A stretch of DNA of 64,000 nucleotides. Source: Pseudomonas graminis. Lineage in GTDB: Bacteria > Pseudomonadota > Gammaproteobacteria > Pseudomonadales > Pseudomonadaceae. Shown piece after piece: positions 17,226 through 27,076 of this stretch. The DNA is taken from positions 1 to 64,000 of the forward strand of contig NZ_SOCR01000018.1 in NCBI RefSeq assembly GCF_004364335.1. The letters are read 5' to 3'. The notes under the pieces were generated by a model. The model saw only the letters and a list, made by a program, of their open reading frames with translations, was not told where the DNA came from and did not search any database. Position 1 is the first letter of the stretch. Each line of letters starts with the position of its first letter. Both the position numbers and the translations under genes were made by a program.

Positions 17226-18821
17226 TCAGCTCACCCCGTTGGGCCCCTCCAGCACCTGCCGTACCTTCTTCGCCAGATCGGTGGGCACGTAGGGTTTGGA
17301 TATCACATCAAACTCGTTGCCCCCCGCATCCGTACGCTCTAGCGAGTTCTCGGAATAACCAGTTGTCAGCAACACCTTTAAGGTGGGGTAAAAGCGCTTG
17401 GCTTCCCGGGCCAGCATCACGCCGTTCATTCCACCAGGCATGATCAGGTCGGTAAAAAGCAGATCAAATTGTTCTCCTTTGAGAATGGCAAGTGCCTCCT
17501 GGCCGCTGTAGGCCAGTCCGCACGTATAGCCATATTCTTCCAAGACCATTCTGGCCAGTTCCGCGACGTCCGGACGGTCTTCCACAATCAAAACCCGTTC
17601 TCGGCCTGATGGCTCGACGATCGCCTCCATGACGGGCAGGGTGTTGAGCTGGCTGTCATCCGCAGGGAAATACATCCGAATCGTTGTGCCGATGCCCTCT
17701 TCGGAATAAATCCGGGCCGTTCCTCCGGATTGCTTCATAAATCCGTACACCATGGAAAGCCCTAATCCGGAGCCCTTTCCTTCATCTTTTGTGGTGAAGA
17801 AGGGGTCCATCACCCGGCTGACGATGGAGGCCGGCATACCAGCGCCGTTGTCAGTAATAGCCACGCTGACATAACGTCCAGGCATCAACCCGTCATATGA
17901 CATTGAGGCGAGGTTCTGAATTTGTACGTTCTTGGTCTCCATGGTCAGTAGTCGCTGCTGTCGTGATTCCATGGCATCACGGGCATTGATGAATATGTTC
18001 AGCAACGCGACCTCTGTCTGGGTCGTGTCCACCCTGCAATTCCATAGATCGCTTGCCAGAGCCAGCCTGATGTCGGTACCTATCAACGTGCGCTCGGCCA
18101 TCTCCTGAGATGAGGTGATGATGGCATTCAGGTTCACCACACGGCCCTGAAGCTTCTGCTTACGCGAAAAGGCCAGCAGCTGTTGAGTGAGCGTTTTCGC
18201 CCGTTCAGCAGCGTCTCGTGCGTTACCTGCGCTGCGCAGAATCCGCTGCTGATCGTAATGCGGTTTATCGGCGGTACGCTGGATCATGTCCAGATAGCCA
18301 ATCATCACCTGCAGGAGATTATTGAAGTCGTGTGCAATACCGCCCGTGAGCTGGCCCAGCGCTTCCATTTTCTGAGCCTGGCGCAACCCGTCCTCGGCAT
18401 CACGCCGGCGGCTGACATCCAGCTGCGAGGCAAAGAAATAGATCAGCTCACCGGACTCGTTGTACACCGGCGAAATAAAAAGCGCGTTCCAGAAGGCCGA
18501 ACCGTCTTTTTTGTAATTCACCAGCTCAACAGCCACTTCCCTATTGGCAGCGATGGCCTCACGGACCTGCTTGACGGCAGCTGGATCGGTTTCGGGCCCC
18601 TGCAGAAATCGACAGTTGGAGCCCACGATTTCATCGCGGCTGTAACCGGTCATGTCGATGAATGCGTTGTTCGCGAAGATTATCGGGTTATCAGGCCGTT
18701 TGGGGTCTGTGACGATCATCGGCATGCGCGTGGTCTCCACGGCAGCGAAGAAGATGTTGTGATCTGATCCGCTGATGTCTCCGGTGGAGCTATCGTTTAC
18801 ACGTGTTGGGTGACTCGCCAT
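17226..18821 (-). CDS. LOV-domain hybrid histidine kinase (blue-light sensor)
   Basis: 531 residues from the ATG at 18821 (GGAG five bases upstream). An N-terminal LOV domain carries the photoactive cysteine motif GSNCRFLQGPETD and the preceding FANNAFIDMTGYSRDEI. Then comes a HisKA dimerisation helix with the phospho-histidine in GQLTGGIAHDFNNLL and a HATPase_c domain (NIFINARDAM, DNGAGMP, GKGSGLGLSMVYG). A C-terminal receiver domain (VLIVEDRPDVAEL; LLFTDLIMPGGMNG; ISKPY) completes it. Length and order match the P. syringae LOV-HK. It should bind FMN and autophosphorylate in response to blue light. The single-domain regulator at 18885 lies just upstream on the same strand. Confidence 0.93.
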   Translation of the reverse strand: MASHPTRVNDSSTGDISGSDHNIFFAAVETTRMPMIVTDPKRPDNPIIFANNAFIDMTGYSRDEIVGSNCRFLQGPETDPAAVKQVREAIAANREVAVELVNYKKDGSAFWNALFISPVYNESGELIYFFASQLDVSRRRDAEDGLRQAQKMEALGQLTGGIAHDFNNLLQVMIGYLDMIQRTADKPHYDQQRILRSAGNARDAAERAKTLTQQLLAFSRKQKLQGRVVNLNAIITSSQEMAERTLIGTDIRLALASDLWNCRVDTTQTEVALLNIFINARDAMESRQQRLLTMETKNVQIQNLASMSYDGLMPGRYVSVAITDNGAGMPASIVSRVMDPFFTTKDEGKGSGLGLSMVYGFMKQSGGTARIYSEEGIGTTIRMYFPADDSQLNTLPVMEAIVEPSGRERVLIVEDRPDVAELARMVLEEYGYTCGLAYSGQEALAILKGEQFDLLFTDLIMPGGMNGVMLAREAKRFYPTLKVLLTTGYSENSLERTDAGGNEFDVISKPYVPTDLAKKVRQVLEGPNGVS

Positions 18822-18884
18822 CGCTGCTCCGGCCTGCATCAAACAGTACGCTATCTGTGAATAGTCTGTATATATGAACAGTCT

Positions 18885-19247
18885 TTAATGCTGTGGTGCA
18901 AGTTTTTGACAGATCGCGTGCAACTGATCGATTTCAAACGGTTTGGGTAACCAGTGCACGCGATGATCAGCCAGTGATTCAGCAGTGGAGTGGTAGCCGG
19001 AAGCGACGACAACGGGCGTCGAAGGCTGAAGCCGACGGACGCGCCTAACCAACTCAATGCCATCAATCTCTCCTGGCATCTGCAGATCCGTAATCAGTAG
19101 CCGCGGAGGATAGCCGCAGTTTTCGATGAATCTCCAGGCAGCATCGGCATTGCTGAAAGGCGTAGCCGTGTAGCCATACATTTCCAAAACGTCGATTACC
19201 AGATTCAGGATCAGACGCTCGTCTTCAACAACCAGGATGGAGTCCAT
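18885..19247 (-). CDS. Single-domain response regulator
   Basis: 120 residues made only of a receiver domain: acidic pocket ILVVEDE, phospho-acceptor aspartate in LLITDLQMPG, the threonine/serine region VVVASGYHS, and the lysine in WLPKPF. There is no output domain. It is transcribed on the same strand as the LOV kinase, immediately upstream of it, so it is a plausible partner. A paralogue with the same residues lies at 52715. The proteins closest in layout are CheY-like or FixJ-N-like regulators acting by protein contact. Confidence 0.9.
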   Translation of the reverse strand: MDSILVVEDERLILNLVIDVLEMYGYTATPFSNADAAWRFIENCGYPPRLLITDLQMPGEIDGIELVRRVRRLQPSTPVVVASGYHSTAESLADHRVHWLPKPFEIDQLHAICQKLAPQH

Positions 19248-19480
19248 TCGCAGTAGCTCTACAGAAGAGTGTTTCTGCTCCGACAGAATCTTCAGTGGTT
19301 GATTCCTAATAATCGAGTGGAATTTGCCGGCCGGTCAGTCCAGTGCTGCGGTTAAACTCATGGAGTTCCGACAGTCCGGATGCCTGTATAGAAAAAACGG
19401 TTACCGACTTATGCACGGCGGGTCAGTCAGTTAGGCTAAGGCATTTTCCGTTCAGTCTCTTTGCTATAGAGAGAAGCGCT

Positions 19481-19753
19481 ATGGCCAACCGTCTGCTCAA
19501 CTCAGCCTCCGATCCGCAGCGTCTCATTCGTGCCTTGAGGCTGAAGCAAGACCTACAGCAGGGACTGCTTACGTGTCTGGAGCAAATCTGGTCTGCGGAC
19601 TCCATTATCGGTCTAAGTCAAGCTCATGGCCGCGCCCTCGGTGTCAGCACTGGTCTCGGTTTAGCGCATGCTGTAACTCCGGAGCAGTTCAAGGTATTAG
19701 CTGAAGCCTACTCGCGAGCTTTCGACGTTCGTCTTGCAGTGTTCATGCACTAA
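19481..19753 (+). CDS. Small hypothetical protein (90 aa)
   Basis: 90 residues from the ATG at 19481 (GAGA upstream). Its middle part IGLSQAHGRALGVSTGLGLA, then TPEQFKVLAEAYSRAF, resembles the pattern H-G-R-A-x-G-x-x-x-G-L in the 115-residue proteins at 21545 and 54155, so the three seem to be one loose family. Helical, no membrane segment, function unknown. Confidence 0.6.
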   Translation: MANRLLNSASDPQRLIRALRLKQDLQQGLLTCLEQIWSADSIIGLSQAHGRALGVSTGLGLAHAVTPEQFKVLAEAYSRAFDVRLAVFMH

Positions 19754-19868
19754 AGCTCACGTCCGTCGCTGGGAGGTACTTGCGAACTTTATACTGTCTG
19801 AAAACAACTGCCTTTCAAGGTTTTTTTCAGGTTGTCGATAGCCTTGAATATCAACGCGAGCGGCCTTT

Positions 19869-21182
19869 ATGTTCAATAACCGGTTAAAAAATAAAATCCA
19901 GCAATTGGAGAAACGGCTGGTGGCTCTGGAGCAGGTAAAGGCCACTCTGGATCTCGAAACCGTGTCCGTTAGTTTGGACGCGGCAGGTGTCATCCTGCAG
20001 GTGAACGCCTTGTTCGAGAAAGAGTTGGGATTCACCAGGGCAGAACTGTCCGGCCGTACCCTCCGTGAACTCAGTCCCTCTGAACTGCATGGAGATGTAC
20101 ATCAGCGCCGGGCTCTCGACGCAATTGCCCAGGGCAAGCATTACAGCGGCACGTTGCGCCTTTGCAGCCGGGATGGTCGACATGTCTGGCTAAGGACAAT
20201 GGTGATGCCGTTTACAGGTGCAAGTGGACGTGCCGAGCAGATCGTTTTGTATTCCAGTGTGCTGACAAGGACCATTGAAGCCTCAAGGGAGAATGAGGCG
20301 CTGGTGGGAGCAGTGATGCGCTCCACAGCTGTCATCGAGTTTTCCCTGGACGGAATCGTGGTGACGGCCAATCAGAATTTTCTGAGCGCTATGGGCTACA
20401 CGCTTCCCCAAATCCAGGGCCAGCATCATCGGATCTTTTGTCTGCCGTCCGATGCTGAATCAGGAGAATATGAGCAGTTTTGGCATACCTTGCGACAGGG
20501 GGCGTATGTCACAGGAAGGTTTTGCCGAGTGGATAAACTTGGCAAAGAGGTATGGCTGGAGGCTTCCTACAATCCAATTGTGGACGCTAATGGCAAGCTC
20601 TACAAGATTGCCAAATTAGCCACCGTTATTACCGACCAGGTCACCCGTGAGCGTGCTGTCTCTGAAACAGCCAGCATGGCCCACGGCACCTCGGTTCAAA
20701 CCAATGCCAGCGCACAGCAAGGCCGAGAAGTCATTCAGAATACCGTCACGACCCTCAATACTCTTTCGGCTTTGATGCAAGACGCTGCCCATGGCATTGA
20801 AGCATTGAATACCCAAAGCCAGGCAATCGGCACCATTGTCAAAACCATCGGCAGCATCGCGGACCAGACCAATCTGTTGGCCTTGAATGCAGCGATTGAA
20901 GCGGCACGCGCCGGGGAACAAGGCAGGGGTTTTGCTGTTGTCGCCGACGAGGTCAGAAATCTGGCCCTTCGAACCACAAAAGCAACTGGAGAAATCGTCG
21001 AGGTTGTGAAGAACAATGAGCTTTTGGCTTCCAACGCCGTGACGATGATTGGTAAAAGCAGGCAGCAGGCCGAGGCGGCATTGGATTTAGCAAGCGAGGC
21101 GGACGAGGTGATCAAGGACATTCAGCAAGGTGCCAACAGCGTTGTTGCCGCTGTTGAGCAGTTCTCCGGTCAAGCTCGCTAG
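19869..21182 (+). CDS. PAS-PAS methyl-accepting chemotaxis protein (BdlA-like)
   Basis: 437 residues without membrane segments. After a short coiled N-terminus there are two PAS domains (about 25-140 and 145-260; for example LEVN-like VILQVNALFEKELGF and VVTANQNFLSAMGYT). A methyl-accepting signalling domain follows, with the highly conserved hairpin tip IADQTNLLALNAAIEAARAG and GRGFAVVADEVRNLA. Length and order match BdlA of P. aeruginosa, a soluble chemoreceptor involved in biofilm dispersion. The role here is inferred. It lies beside a LOV kinase and c-di-GMP genes, which fits a sensory function. Confidence 0.9.
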   Translation: MFNNRLKNKIQQLEKRLVALEQVKATLDLETVSVSLDAAGVILQVNALFEKELGFTRAELSGRTLRELSPSELHGDVHQRRALDAIAQGKHYSGTLRLCSRDGRHVWLRTMVMPFTGASGRAEQIVLYSSVLTRTIEASRENEALVGAVMRSTAVIEFSLDGIVVTANQNFLSAMGYTLPQIQGQHHRIFCLPSDAESGEYEQFWHTLRQGAYVTGRFCRVDKLGKEVWLEASYNPIVDANGKLYKIAKLATVITDQVTRERAVSETASMAHGTSVQTNASAQQGREVIQNTVTTLNTLSALMQDAAHGIEALNTQSQAIGTIVKTIGSIADQTNLLALNAAIEAARAGEQGRGFAVVADEVRNLALRTTKATGEIVEVVKNNELLASNAVTMIGKSRQQAEAALDLASEADEVIKDIQQGANSVVAAVEQFSGQAR

Positions 21183-21544
21183 TCTTGATTCTGCGATCGT
21201 GATCCTGCCCCCTGATGGAAATTCGGGGCTTCGCGCACATCTGGTAAATACCCTTGCGCAGCAACACGCGGTGTTCAGCCACTCGCATGCACGGCAGTCG
21301 CTCAGCGTAATCTTCCCTAGGCTCTTTAGGCAGTGAGATCGGGGGGCCGGTGGCAGGTATTCGCCTGTTCCCAAGGGCATCTTTCACTGCACGTTTTGGG
21401 GACGAAACTTTCTGGCTATTAGCGTTATCAAATAGCCACCATGGCTCTGAGCATTCGAGCGCTATGGATGCTGATAATCAGACGAGCCACATCTTAGCTG
21501 AGCTAAGCCGCAGTCTTGCCCTGCGCAATCAACGAGAGTCGAAC
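21183..21544. other. Intergenic region
   Basis: Nothing coding supported. It carries the leader of the 115-residue protein gene (TTAGCTGAGCTAAGCCGCAG and the following 40 bases), which is nearly identical to the leader of the paralogue at 54155. Confidence 0.4.
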
Positions 21545-21892
21545 ATGTCCTACCAGATCAAACAGCCCACGGGCTTTCCAAGTCTCCCACCCAGCCACAT
21601 CAACGCTCTGGAGCTCGCCCCGGAACTGCACAGCATGGCAGATACTCTGCTGTACAAAATCCAGATGGCAGACTCGCTCGAGCAACTGAAGTGGACGCAC
21701 GGTCGAGCGGATGGCTTTGCTTTGGGACTAAATGTGGCCGGGCGGTTAACCCTTTGGCAAGCCGACTATCTAGTAGCGTGTTATGCCGCTGCACGTGAAA
21801 AATGCGAGGTTCAGTTCAAAGCTAAAGCCGATGCTAACCAGCGTCAGGCTGCAGTTTTTTCTGGAGAGGCCGTGCCTAACGCCGCTATCTAA
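21545..21892 (+). CDS. 115-aa hypothetical protein, copy A
   Basis: 115 residues starting MSYQIKQPTGFPSLPP. It contains ALELAPELHSMADTLLYKIQ, KWTHGRADGFALGLNVAGRL and LWQADYLVACYAAAREKCE, predicted helical. A copy with only scattered differences and a matching upstream leader is at 54155-54502, so the pair arose by duplication including the control region. Function unknown. The conserved leader implies shared regulation. Confidence 0.7.
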   Translation: MSYQIKQPTGFPSLPPSHINALELAPELHSMADTLLYKIQMADSLEQLKWTHGRADGFALGLNVAGRLTLWQADYLVACYAAAREKCEVQFKAKADANQRQAAVFSGEAVPNAAI

Positions 21893-21998
21893 GAGGTGTA
21901 AGCCTCAAGCCCTCCACGGCCTTCTCCAACTTGGCTAGGGCTTCTTCGCATTCGTGAACGCATCAGTACTTCTTACGAGCTTGAGGCCACTTCTTGGC

Positions 21999-22229
21999 TC
22001 AGAGATGCTTCTTGGCTTCCTTGTCTAAATGCTTGTCGGCCTTATGGCGTTCGTCATTGTCATGTTTCACGCCTTTATCAACCTCACTGGCGTCGTGGTC
22101 GACGCCTTTGTCCAGCTCTCGGTTGTCATGGCGAATACCTTTGGCCACATCGTCTTCGGCAGATGCAAATGGGATAAGAGAGCCGGTTAGTAGAAAGGCG
22201 ATCATGGCAGATGAAACGAGCTTGCGCAT
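21999..22229 (-). CDS. Small periplasmic protein with HDN/DKGV repeats
   Basis: 76 residues from the ATG at 22229, with AGGAG seven bases upstream. A signal peptide (MRKLVSSAMIAFLLTG, cleavage after FASA) is followed by a charged mature part with internal repeats: IRHDNRELDKGV, VDHDASEVDKGV, VKHDNDERHKAD. About 55 mature residues, rich in H, D and K, suggest a soluble periplasmic or metal-binding protein. No family recognised. Confidence 0.65.
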   Translation of the reverse strand: MRKLVSSAMIAFLLTGSLIPFASAEDDVAKGIRHDNRELDKGVDHDASEVDKGVKHDNDERHKADKHLDKEAKKHL

Positions 22230-22466
22230 GGTGCAACTCCTGAGTGAAAGGCGAGGTTTCCAAAACCTCATCGCTTTGAGGCTAGACGATTGTGCTAAAA
22301 ACGAAAGGTCTCTAGTTGGTCAGGCACTTCAACCCGTTGGCACTGATCACGACAAACTGCTCAGTCCCAGCGGGAAAGCTGTCCATGTTGTGAATCTCTT
22401 AAAAATCGCTGTTTGGCACTGCCAGTGGAGGGGATCTTGAAATAACGGCTGGATAAGAGGCCAAGG

Positions 22467-22715
22467 CTATACGCGAAAACGACGGATTTGTTCGTTGAGT
22501 CCGACCGCCAGTTCCGACAATTGCTGGCTGGCCGCTCGCGTCTGTTCAGCCCCGGCTGCTGTCTGGACCGAGAGATCACGAATTCTAACCAGGTTGCGGT
22601 CGACCTCGCGGGCCACCCGAGCCTGCTTTTCGGCCGCGCTGGCGATCACCAGGTTTCGCTCGTCAATACCTGACAACGACTGGACAATGGCAGCCAGAGC
22701 AAGGCGTTTGTGCAA
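22467..22715 (-). pseudogene. 3' fragment of a methyl-accepting chemotaxis protein gene
   Basis: The frame encodes only the last part of a chemoreceptor signalling domain: GIDERNLVIASAAEKQARVA, then REVDRNLVRIRDLSVQTAAG and the C-terminal ELAVGLNEQIRRFRV. The HAMP, tip and membrane parts are missing. A longer but frameshifted relative of the same fragment lies at 53194-53861. Confidence 0.8.
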
Positions 22716-23039
22716 GTAGAGAGATGCAGCGTCAAGGGTTGTACGATAGATGGAGATCAGCCGTCGTAAGGATCCCCTTTGTTGGATCAGGCTAATGGGC
22801 CCAACAGACCGAGAGCAACAGCAACTCCACCGAGGTGCTCAAATAACCGCCGCAGTTTCGCGAATGTCCACACCCAGACGACAAGCTGATCGACGAAATC
22901 GTCTAGAGGGTTAGGTTCTACCAGCAAACCTCGGGAAATCACCGCTGGGCAGATTCTGGTGGCTCAACGTTCGCGGCAAGGTAGAATGGTGGCCTATAGC
23001 CATCACCAAGGCTTCATTAGTGCAAGCTGTGGAATCCCT

Positions 23040-25043
23040 ATGATAGAAGCTAGCCAGATTGACCGAGAACTCGAGAAAAAACCCAGCGCTGTACGCTTCT
23101 CCGATCAATTGGAACTACGTTATCAGAGCGATATCCATGCTACCCGCCGGCACCACCTGATCTTGTGCTTGATCTTGGGAGGATTCACATTCAGTAGTTT
23201 TTCACTATGGACAGCTATCATAAATCCAAAGGAGCTGGTATCAGCAATTTTGCAGATGGTCGGAACATGTGTACCTAGCACTCTAATGGGGGTGTTGCTT
23301 CTAAGGAAATTATCTGAGCGCTGGAGAGAGTACGTCTCCATGTTGCCGTCATACACAGGATTTATAGTTGCCTACAACGTAGTGGTCAATGGTGAACAGC
23401 CTGCTTCGGGCGAGCAGTCACTGTTTATGTTCTGCTGGCCGCTGATGCTTATGTATGTTAATACGTGCATGAAAAGCCCTTTCAATGTGGCCTTAGTCTA
23501 TAACATATTCTGCTTGGTCATCACGGCTTGGGGAGTGCATACAGCCCCGATTTCCCTGAGTGCCGGGGGCCTGATAATGACCGCTATAGGCTCTTCATCT
23601 TTTTTCTCATTGCTTGGTAACTACTGGTCCAACGCCGAAGCCAGACGACGTTATCTTTATTGGCTCCGTGAGGAAACCAGAGCCTCTAGTCTCACCGATG
23701 CCAACAGTGACTTGCAACGTCTTTCAGAGACCGACTCGCTGACAGGACTGGCTAACCGTAGGCACATACAACCGCAACTGGACGCACTTACGACAAACCA
23801 TTTGGATCGACAGTCCGAGGGTGCAGTATTATTGATCGACATAGACCATTTTAAACGCTATAACGATCATTATGGACATCTCCTTGGCGATGAGTGCCTG
23901 AGAGTTGTTGCCACTGCTCTAGGCAGTTGCTTCATATCGCCCTGTACCGTAGCACGATTCGGCGGGGAAGAGTTTATTGCCGTTTTGCCAGATACCTCTC
24001 ATGATGAGGCCCGTAGGATCGCTCACCATGTACTGCAGACCATACGTGAACTAAACATCGCCCACCTCGGACGTACAGACGGCATCTCCATTATCACTGT
24101 CAGCATCGGATTAGCGCACAGTGCGAGTATCGAGCTAACCGATAGCTCCTCACTCCTGGATCAGGCTGACAAAGCGCTGTATCGAGCTAAAAGAGGTGGC
24201 CGTAACCGTTTGGAGGACACGGGATTTATATTTTCACAGAACGATGAATCGCTTCTGACCCCGGAGGATATCCGAGAGGCTTTAGCAACAGACCAATTCT
24301 GTTTGCACTTCCAACCGCTGTATCAGCTCGAACCTTATCAGCTCACTGGATACGAAAGCCTTATTCGCTGGCAGCATCCCAAGCTCGGAAATGTTCCGCC
24401 TGATCTATTCATCGCAATGGCAGAGCGTAGCGGATTGATTCATGCTGTAGGTGACTGGGTTCTGGATAAAGCCTGCGAGCACGCCAGCCGGTGGCACGAC
24501 GCTGTGAGCATATCGGTAAACCTTTCACCTATACAGCTTGCCAACCCTGATTTTCCAATGAAAGTGGCGGGTGCATTACTCAAGCAGGGTCTTGCAGGGC
24601 ATCGCCTCATATTGGAAATAACCGAAGGAGTGCCTTTGCGCATAGATGATCAACTATTGAAAACAGTTTCAGGCCTCAGCAACCTGGGCGTGCGACTGGC
24701 TCTGGATGACTTCGGTCAAGGTCATGCCAACCTGGCTTATCTCCTGAAGCTTCCATTCCATTCTTTGAAGGTTGACCGTCAGGTATTGAGAATCGAAGAC
24801 AAATCCCAGCGCGAGCAGGTGTTGATGGCTCTTTTGAAATTAGGGCATGCTTTTGGTCTCAAGGTGCTGGCTGAAGGCGTTGAGACCGCCCAGGATCTCG
24901 AATTACTGCGTGATATAGGCTACGACCACGCTCAAGGCTATTATCTTGGACGTCCTCAACCCAATACATTTTCATGTAACACGTTGCCGCCCACCCAAAC
25001 CCTGGACCCCTATTGTCATCTTCATATAGTTTCGGGCAACTGA
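23040..25043 (+). CDS. Membrane GGDEF-EAL c-di-GMP enzyme
   Basis: 667 residues if started at the ATG at 23040; an ATG at 22986 with AAGG upstream is also possible. Several membrane segments occupy roughly residues 35-200. The GGDEF domain (about 235-400) has the intact catalytic motif FGGEEF and starts DSLTGLANRR. The EAL domain has GYESLIRWQHP (ESL in place of EAL), the glutamate of LEITEG, the metal-binding LALDDFG, the lysine of LKVDRQV and AEGVET. Most EAL catalytic residues are kept, but the usual TGYSSL loop is QGHANL. Both cyclase and phosphodiesterase activity are plausible. Confidence 0.92.
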   Translation: MIEASQIDRELEKKPSAVRFSDQLELRYQSDIHATRRHHLILCLILGGFTFSSFSLWTAIINPKELVSAILQMVGTCVPSTLMGVLLLRKLSERWREYVSMLPSYTGFIVAYNVVVNGEQPASGEQSLFMFCWPLMLMYVNTCMKSPFNVALVYNIFCLVITAWGVHTAPISLSAGGLIMTAIGSSSFFSLLGNYWSNAEARRRYLYWLREETRASSLTDANSDLQRLSETDSLTGLANRRHIQPQLDALTTNHLDRQSEGAVLLIDIDHFKRYNDHYGHLLGDECLRVVATALGSCFISPCTVARFGGEEFIAVLPDTSHDEARRIAHHVLQTIRELNIAHLGRTDGISIITVSIGLAHSASIELTDSSSLLDQADKALYRAKRGGRNRLEDTGFIFSQNDESLLTPEDIREALATDQFCLHFQPLYQLEPYQLTGYESLIRWQHPKLGNVPPDLFIAMAERSGLIHAVGDWVLDKACEHASRWHDAVSISVNLSPIQLANPDFPMKVAGALLKQGLAGHRLILEITEGVPLRIDDQLLKTVSGLSNLGVRLALDDFGQGHANLAYLLKLPFHSLKVDRQVLRIEDKSQREQVLMALLKLGHAFGLKVLAEGVETAQDLELLRDIGYDHAQGYYLGRPQPNTFSCNTLPPTQTLDPYCHLHIVSGN

Positions 25044-25308
25044 CTTGACTTGCTCTTACAAAACCGGAAAACAACTACCCATTAACTTGAATGGTCCTAG
25101 ACGCTTCTTCGCAGCGCAGCCCGTAATAAAGATGCACAGCTAATATCGCCCGACTCGCGCAGTGTTGGATTCAGCTTCCTGCCGCTGATCCGGATGACTG
25201 CTGTCTGCTTTGAACACTACGTGTTTTCCTCGGACAAAGCGTAGGAGCGGCTTGTGCAGCGCCTACCACCACATTCGTCGAGATAGCTGCACCCATCGAG
25301 GATTCACC

Positions 25309-26406
25309 ATGCGTTCGTCCCACCCAATACGTTGTGCATTGGTTGCTACCGTAACTGCCGTCAGCTTGGCAACCTTGGCCGGTTGCGCTCGCGATCCGGA
25401 AAAACCTACCTTGTCGGAATTAGCTGTCAGCTCGACTAAAAGCATGTTCCGCACTGACAGCGACATGCAGAAAGTGCTTAACGCCCAAGCTGCGTTCGAT
25501 CCTAAAGCTATTGAAAAAACCACGCCGGAGGAAGCCCGTAAACAGCCTACTGTGGCTGATGGCGTAAAGCGGGTACTGGCCGACCAGAAGCGTGACAGCA
25601 GCCCCACAGCACTGGTCCCGGGCGTGGCAACCCATGAGATCACTGTAGCCGGTGCTGCAGGGAACTTGCCAGCAACCGTCTATACCCCTGCTGGTAACGG
25701 ACCATTCCCGGTAGTGCTGTATTTCCACGGCGGCGGTTGGGTGATCGCGGACCGCACCGTGTATGACGGTGGCGCCCGCGGCCTGGCCAAGCAGGCCAAT
25801 GCTATCGTGGTGTCAGTGGACTACCGTCGCGCGCCTGAATATAAATTCCCGGCAGCGCATCTAGACGCTGTTGCTGCCTACCGCTGGCTCACTACCAACG
25901 CTGCTAGCATTGGCGGAGACCCTAAACGCCTAGCGTTGGCCGGCGAAAGCGCCGGCGGCAATCTGGCGCTCGCCACTGCTGTGGCAGCACGCGATCAGGG
26001 CCTGACCTCGCCCAAGAGTGTGATTGCTGTGTACCCAGTGGGGCAGACCACGACCAACACCGAGTCGTACTTGAAGTACGCTGACGCCAAGCCACTCAAT
26101 CGCCCCATGATGCTTTGGTTCGTGGCAAATGTGACCAAAAGCTCTGCCGATCTGAAGGATCCACGCCTGGATCTTGTGCACGCCAACCTTCACGGTCTGC
26201 CGCCAGTGACTCTGATCAATGCCGAGATCGACCCGCTGCGTGATGACGGTGCGCAACTGGAGCAGGCGTTGCGAAACCAGGGCGTAAGCGTGGAGCGCAA
26301 GCTGTATGACGGCGTGACCCACGAGTTTTTCGGCACCGCTGCGGTGGTGGAAAAGGCTCAGGAAGCACAGGCCTATGCCGGCGCTCGCCTGAAGGCAGCA
26401 TTCTAA
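25309..26406 (+). CDS. Lipoprotein alpha/beta hydrolase (HSL-family esterase)
   Basis: 365 residues from the ATG at 25309 (GAGGA upstream). A lipoprotein signal ends in the lipobox LAGC with cysteine 26 and alanine at +2, which predicts outer-membrane anchoring. The hydrolase domain has the oxyanion motif FHGGGW, the nucleophile GESAGGNLAL, an aspartate in EIDPLRDD and the catalytic histidine in DGVTHEFFG, the hormone-sensitive-lipase layout. It should cleave short carboxyl esters at the cell surface or in the periplasm. It stands alone, with a 265-bp upstream gap. Confidence 0.9.
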   Translation: MRSSHPIRCALVATVTAVSLATLAGCARDPEKPTLSELAVSSTKSMFRTDSDMQKVLNAQAAFDPKAIEKTTPEEARKQPTVADGVKRVLADQKRDSSPTALVPGVATHEITVAGAAGNLPATVYTPAGNGPFPVVLYFHGGGWVIADRTVYDGGARGLAKQANAIVVSVDYRRAPEYKFPAAHLDAVAAYRWLTTNAASIGGDPKRLALAGESAGGNLALATAVAARDQGLTSPKSVIAVYPVGQTTTNTESYLKYADAKPLNRPMMLWFVANVTKSSADLKDPRLDLVHANLHGLPPVTLINAEIDPLRDDGAQLEQALRNQGVSVERKLYDGVTHEFFGTAAVVEKAQEAQAYAGARLKAAF

Positions 26407-26486
26407 CCAGCCCTCTGGCTGCTGCGATGTCAAACCGTAGCAGTCAGGACCTTGGCTTACAGCTGGGTAAGATCGTAGCTACCGTA

Positions 26487-26516
26487 TGAGTCGCTTCTGG
26501 TTTCATAGACACCTCC
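26487..26516. mobile_element. Insertion-sequence end remnant, copy A
   Basis: TGAGTCGCTTCTGGTTTCAT then AGACACCTCC. It matches the block at 48587-48616 at 25 of 30 bases, and both begin with TGA as the ends of IS3-family elements often do. It is followed by GGAGGTGCGATG, which may be an old transposase ribosome site. No transposase follows. Confidence 0.4.
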
Positions 26517-26548
26517 AAGCCTCATAATGAGGCCAAAACAGGAGGTGC

Positions 26549-26878
26549 GATGAACTGGCGCTCGAAGGCTACCTGACGGGGCAGTTGAACAGCCCCAACC
26601 TGGTGTTCACGGCCCCCACCGTCGAAGGAACGGCCGGCAGCGACGTGATCATAGGGACCGCTACGTCGGAAGTCATTTACGGCTTGGCCGGCAAGGACCA
26701 TATCGACGGCGGCATAGGCTCGGATCTGATCATCGGAGGCACAGGTGCTCACCTGTTGATCGCCGGCGGCGACCCCAATCTCTCGGTCTATCGCCGCAAT
26801 GGCACCAACGACGCTGACGTGTTCCGCTACACGGCGGCGACTGACAGCTACCGGAGAGCCAGAGCCTTGTGGATCTGA
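26549..26878 (+). pseudogene. Fragment of an RTX (calcium-binding repeat) protein gene
   Basis: The open frame reads DELALEGYLTGQLNSPNLVF, then TAGSDVIIGTATSEVIYGLA with GGxGxDxxxGG-type nonapeptides, DVFRYTAATDSYRRA, and stops. The module ending F-R-Y-x-x-x-x-D-S-Y-R is that of the R-modules of secreted mannuronan C5-epimerases and relatives. No start or secretion-signal end remains. The IS-like end 60 bases upstream suggests it was truncated by an insertion. Confidence 0.7.
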
Positions 26879-26984
26879 TTGCCCGGTTCGCCGACAACAA
26901 TGACAAGACCGAAGCTGGCAATCACTCTTGCGGGATTGTGGGAGGCCGGGGAGGGGTACCCAAGGTGTCGCTCCTCTTGCTGGC

Positions 26985-27023
26985 CGCTGTAATCCAGGGC
27001 TCAAGTCTCCTTGGATTACAGCG
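26985..27023. repeat. Hairpin element downstream of the 45-aa protein gene, copy A
   Basis: A 12-bp perfect stem (CGCTGTAATCCA / TGGATTACAGCG) with a partly paired loop. It lies about 55 bases past the stop of the minus-strand gene at 27077. The second copy at 54929 has an uninterrupted 18-bp stem. Confidence 0.6.
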
Positions 27024-27076
27024 ATTACTCGGACATGAGAAAAATGCTGGGGTCAGACGCGTTCAGTAGCAAATGT

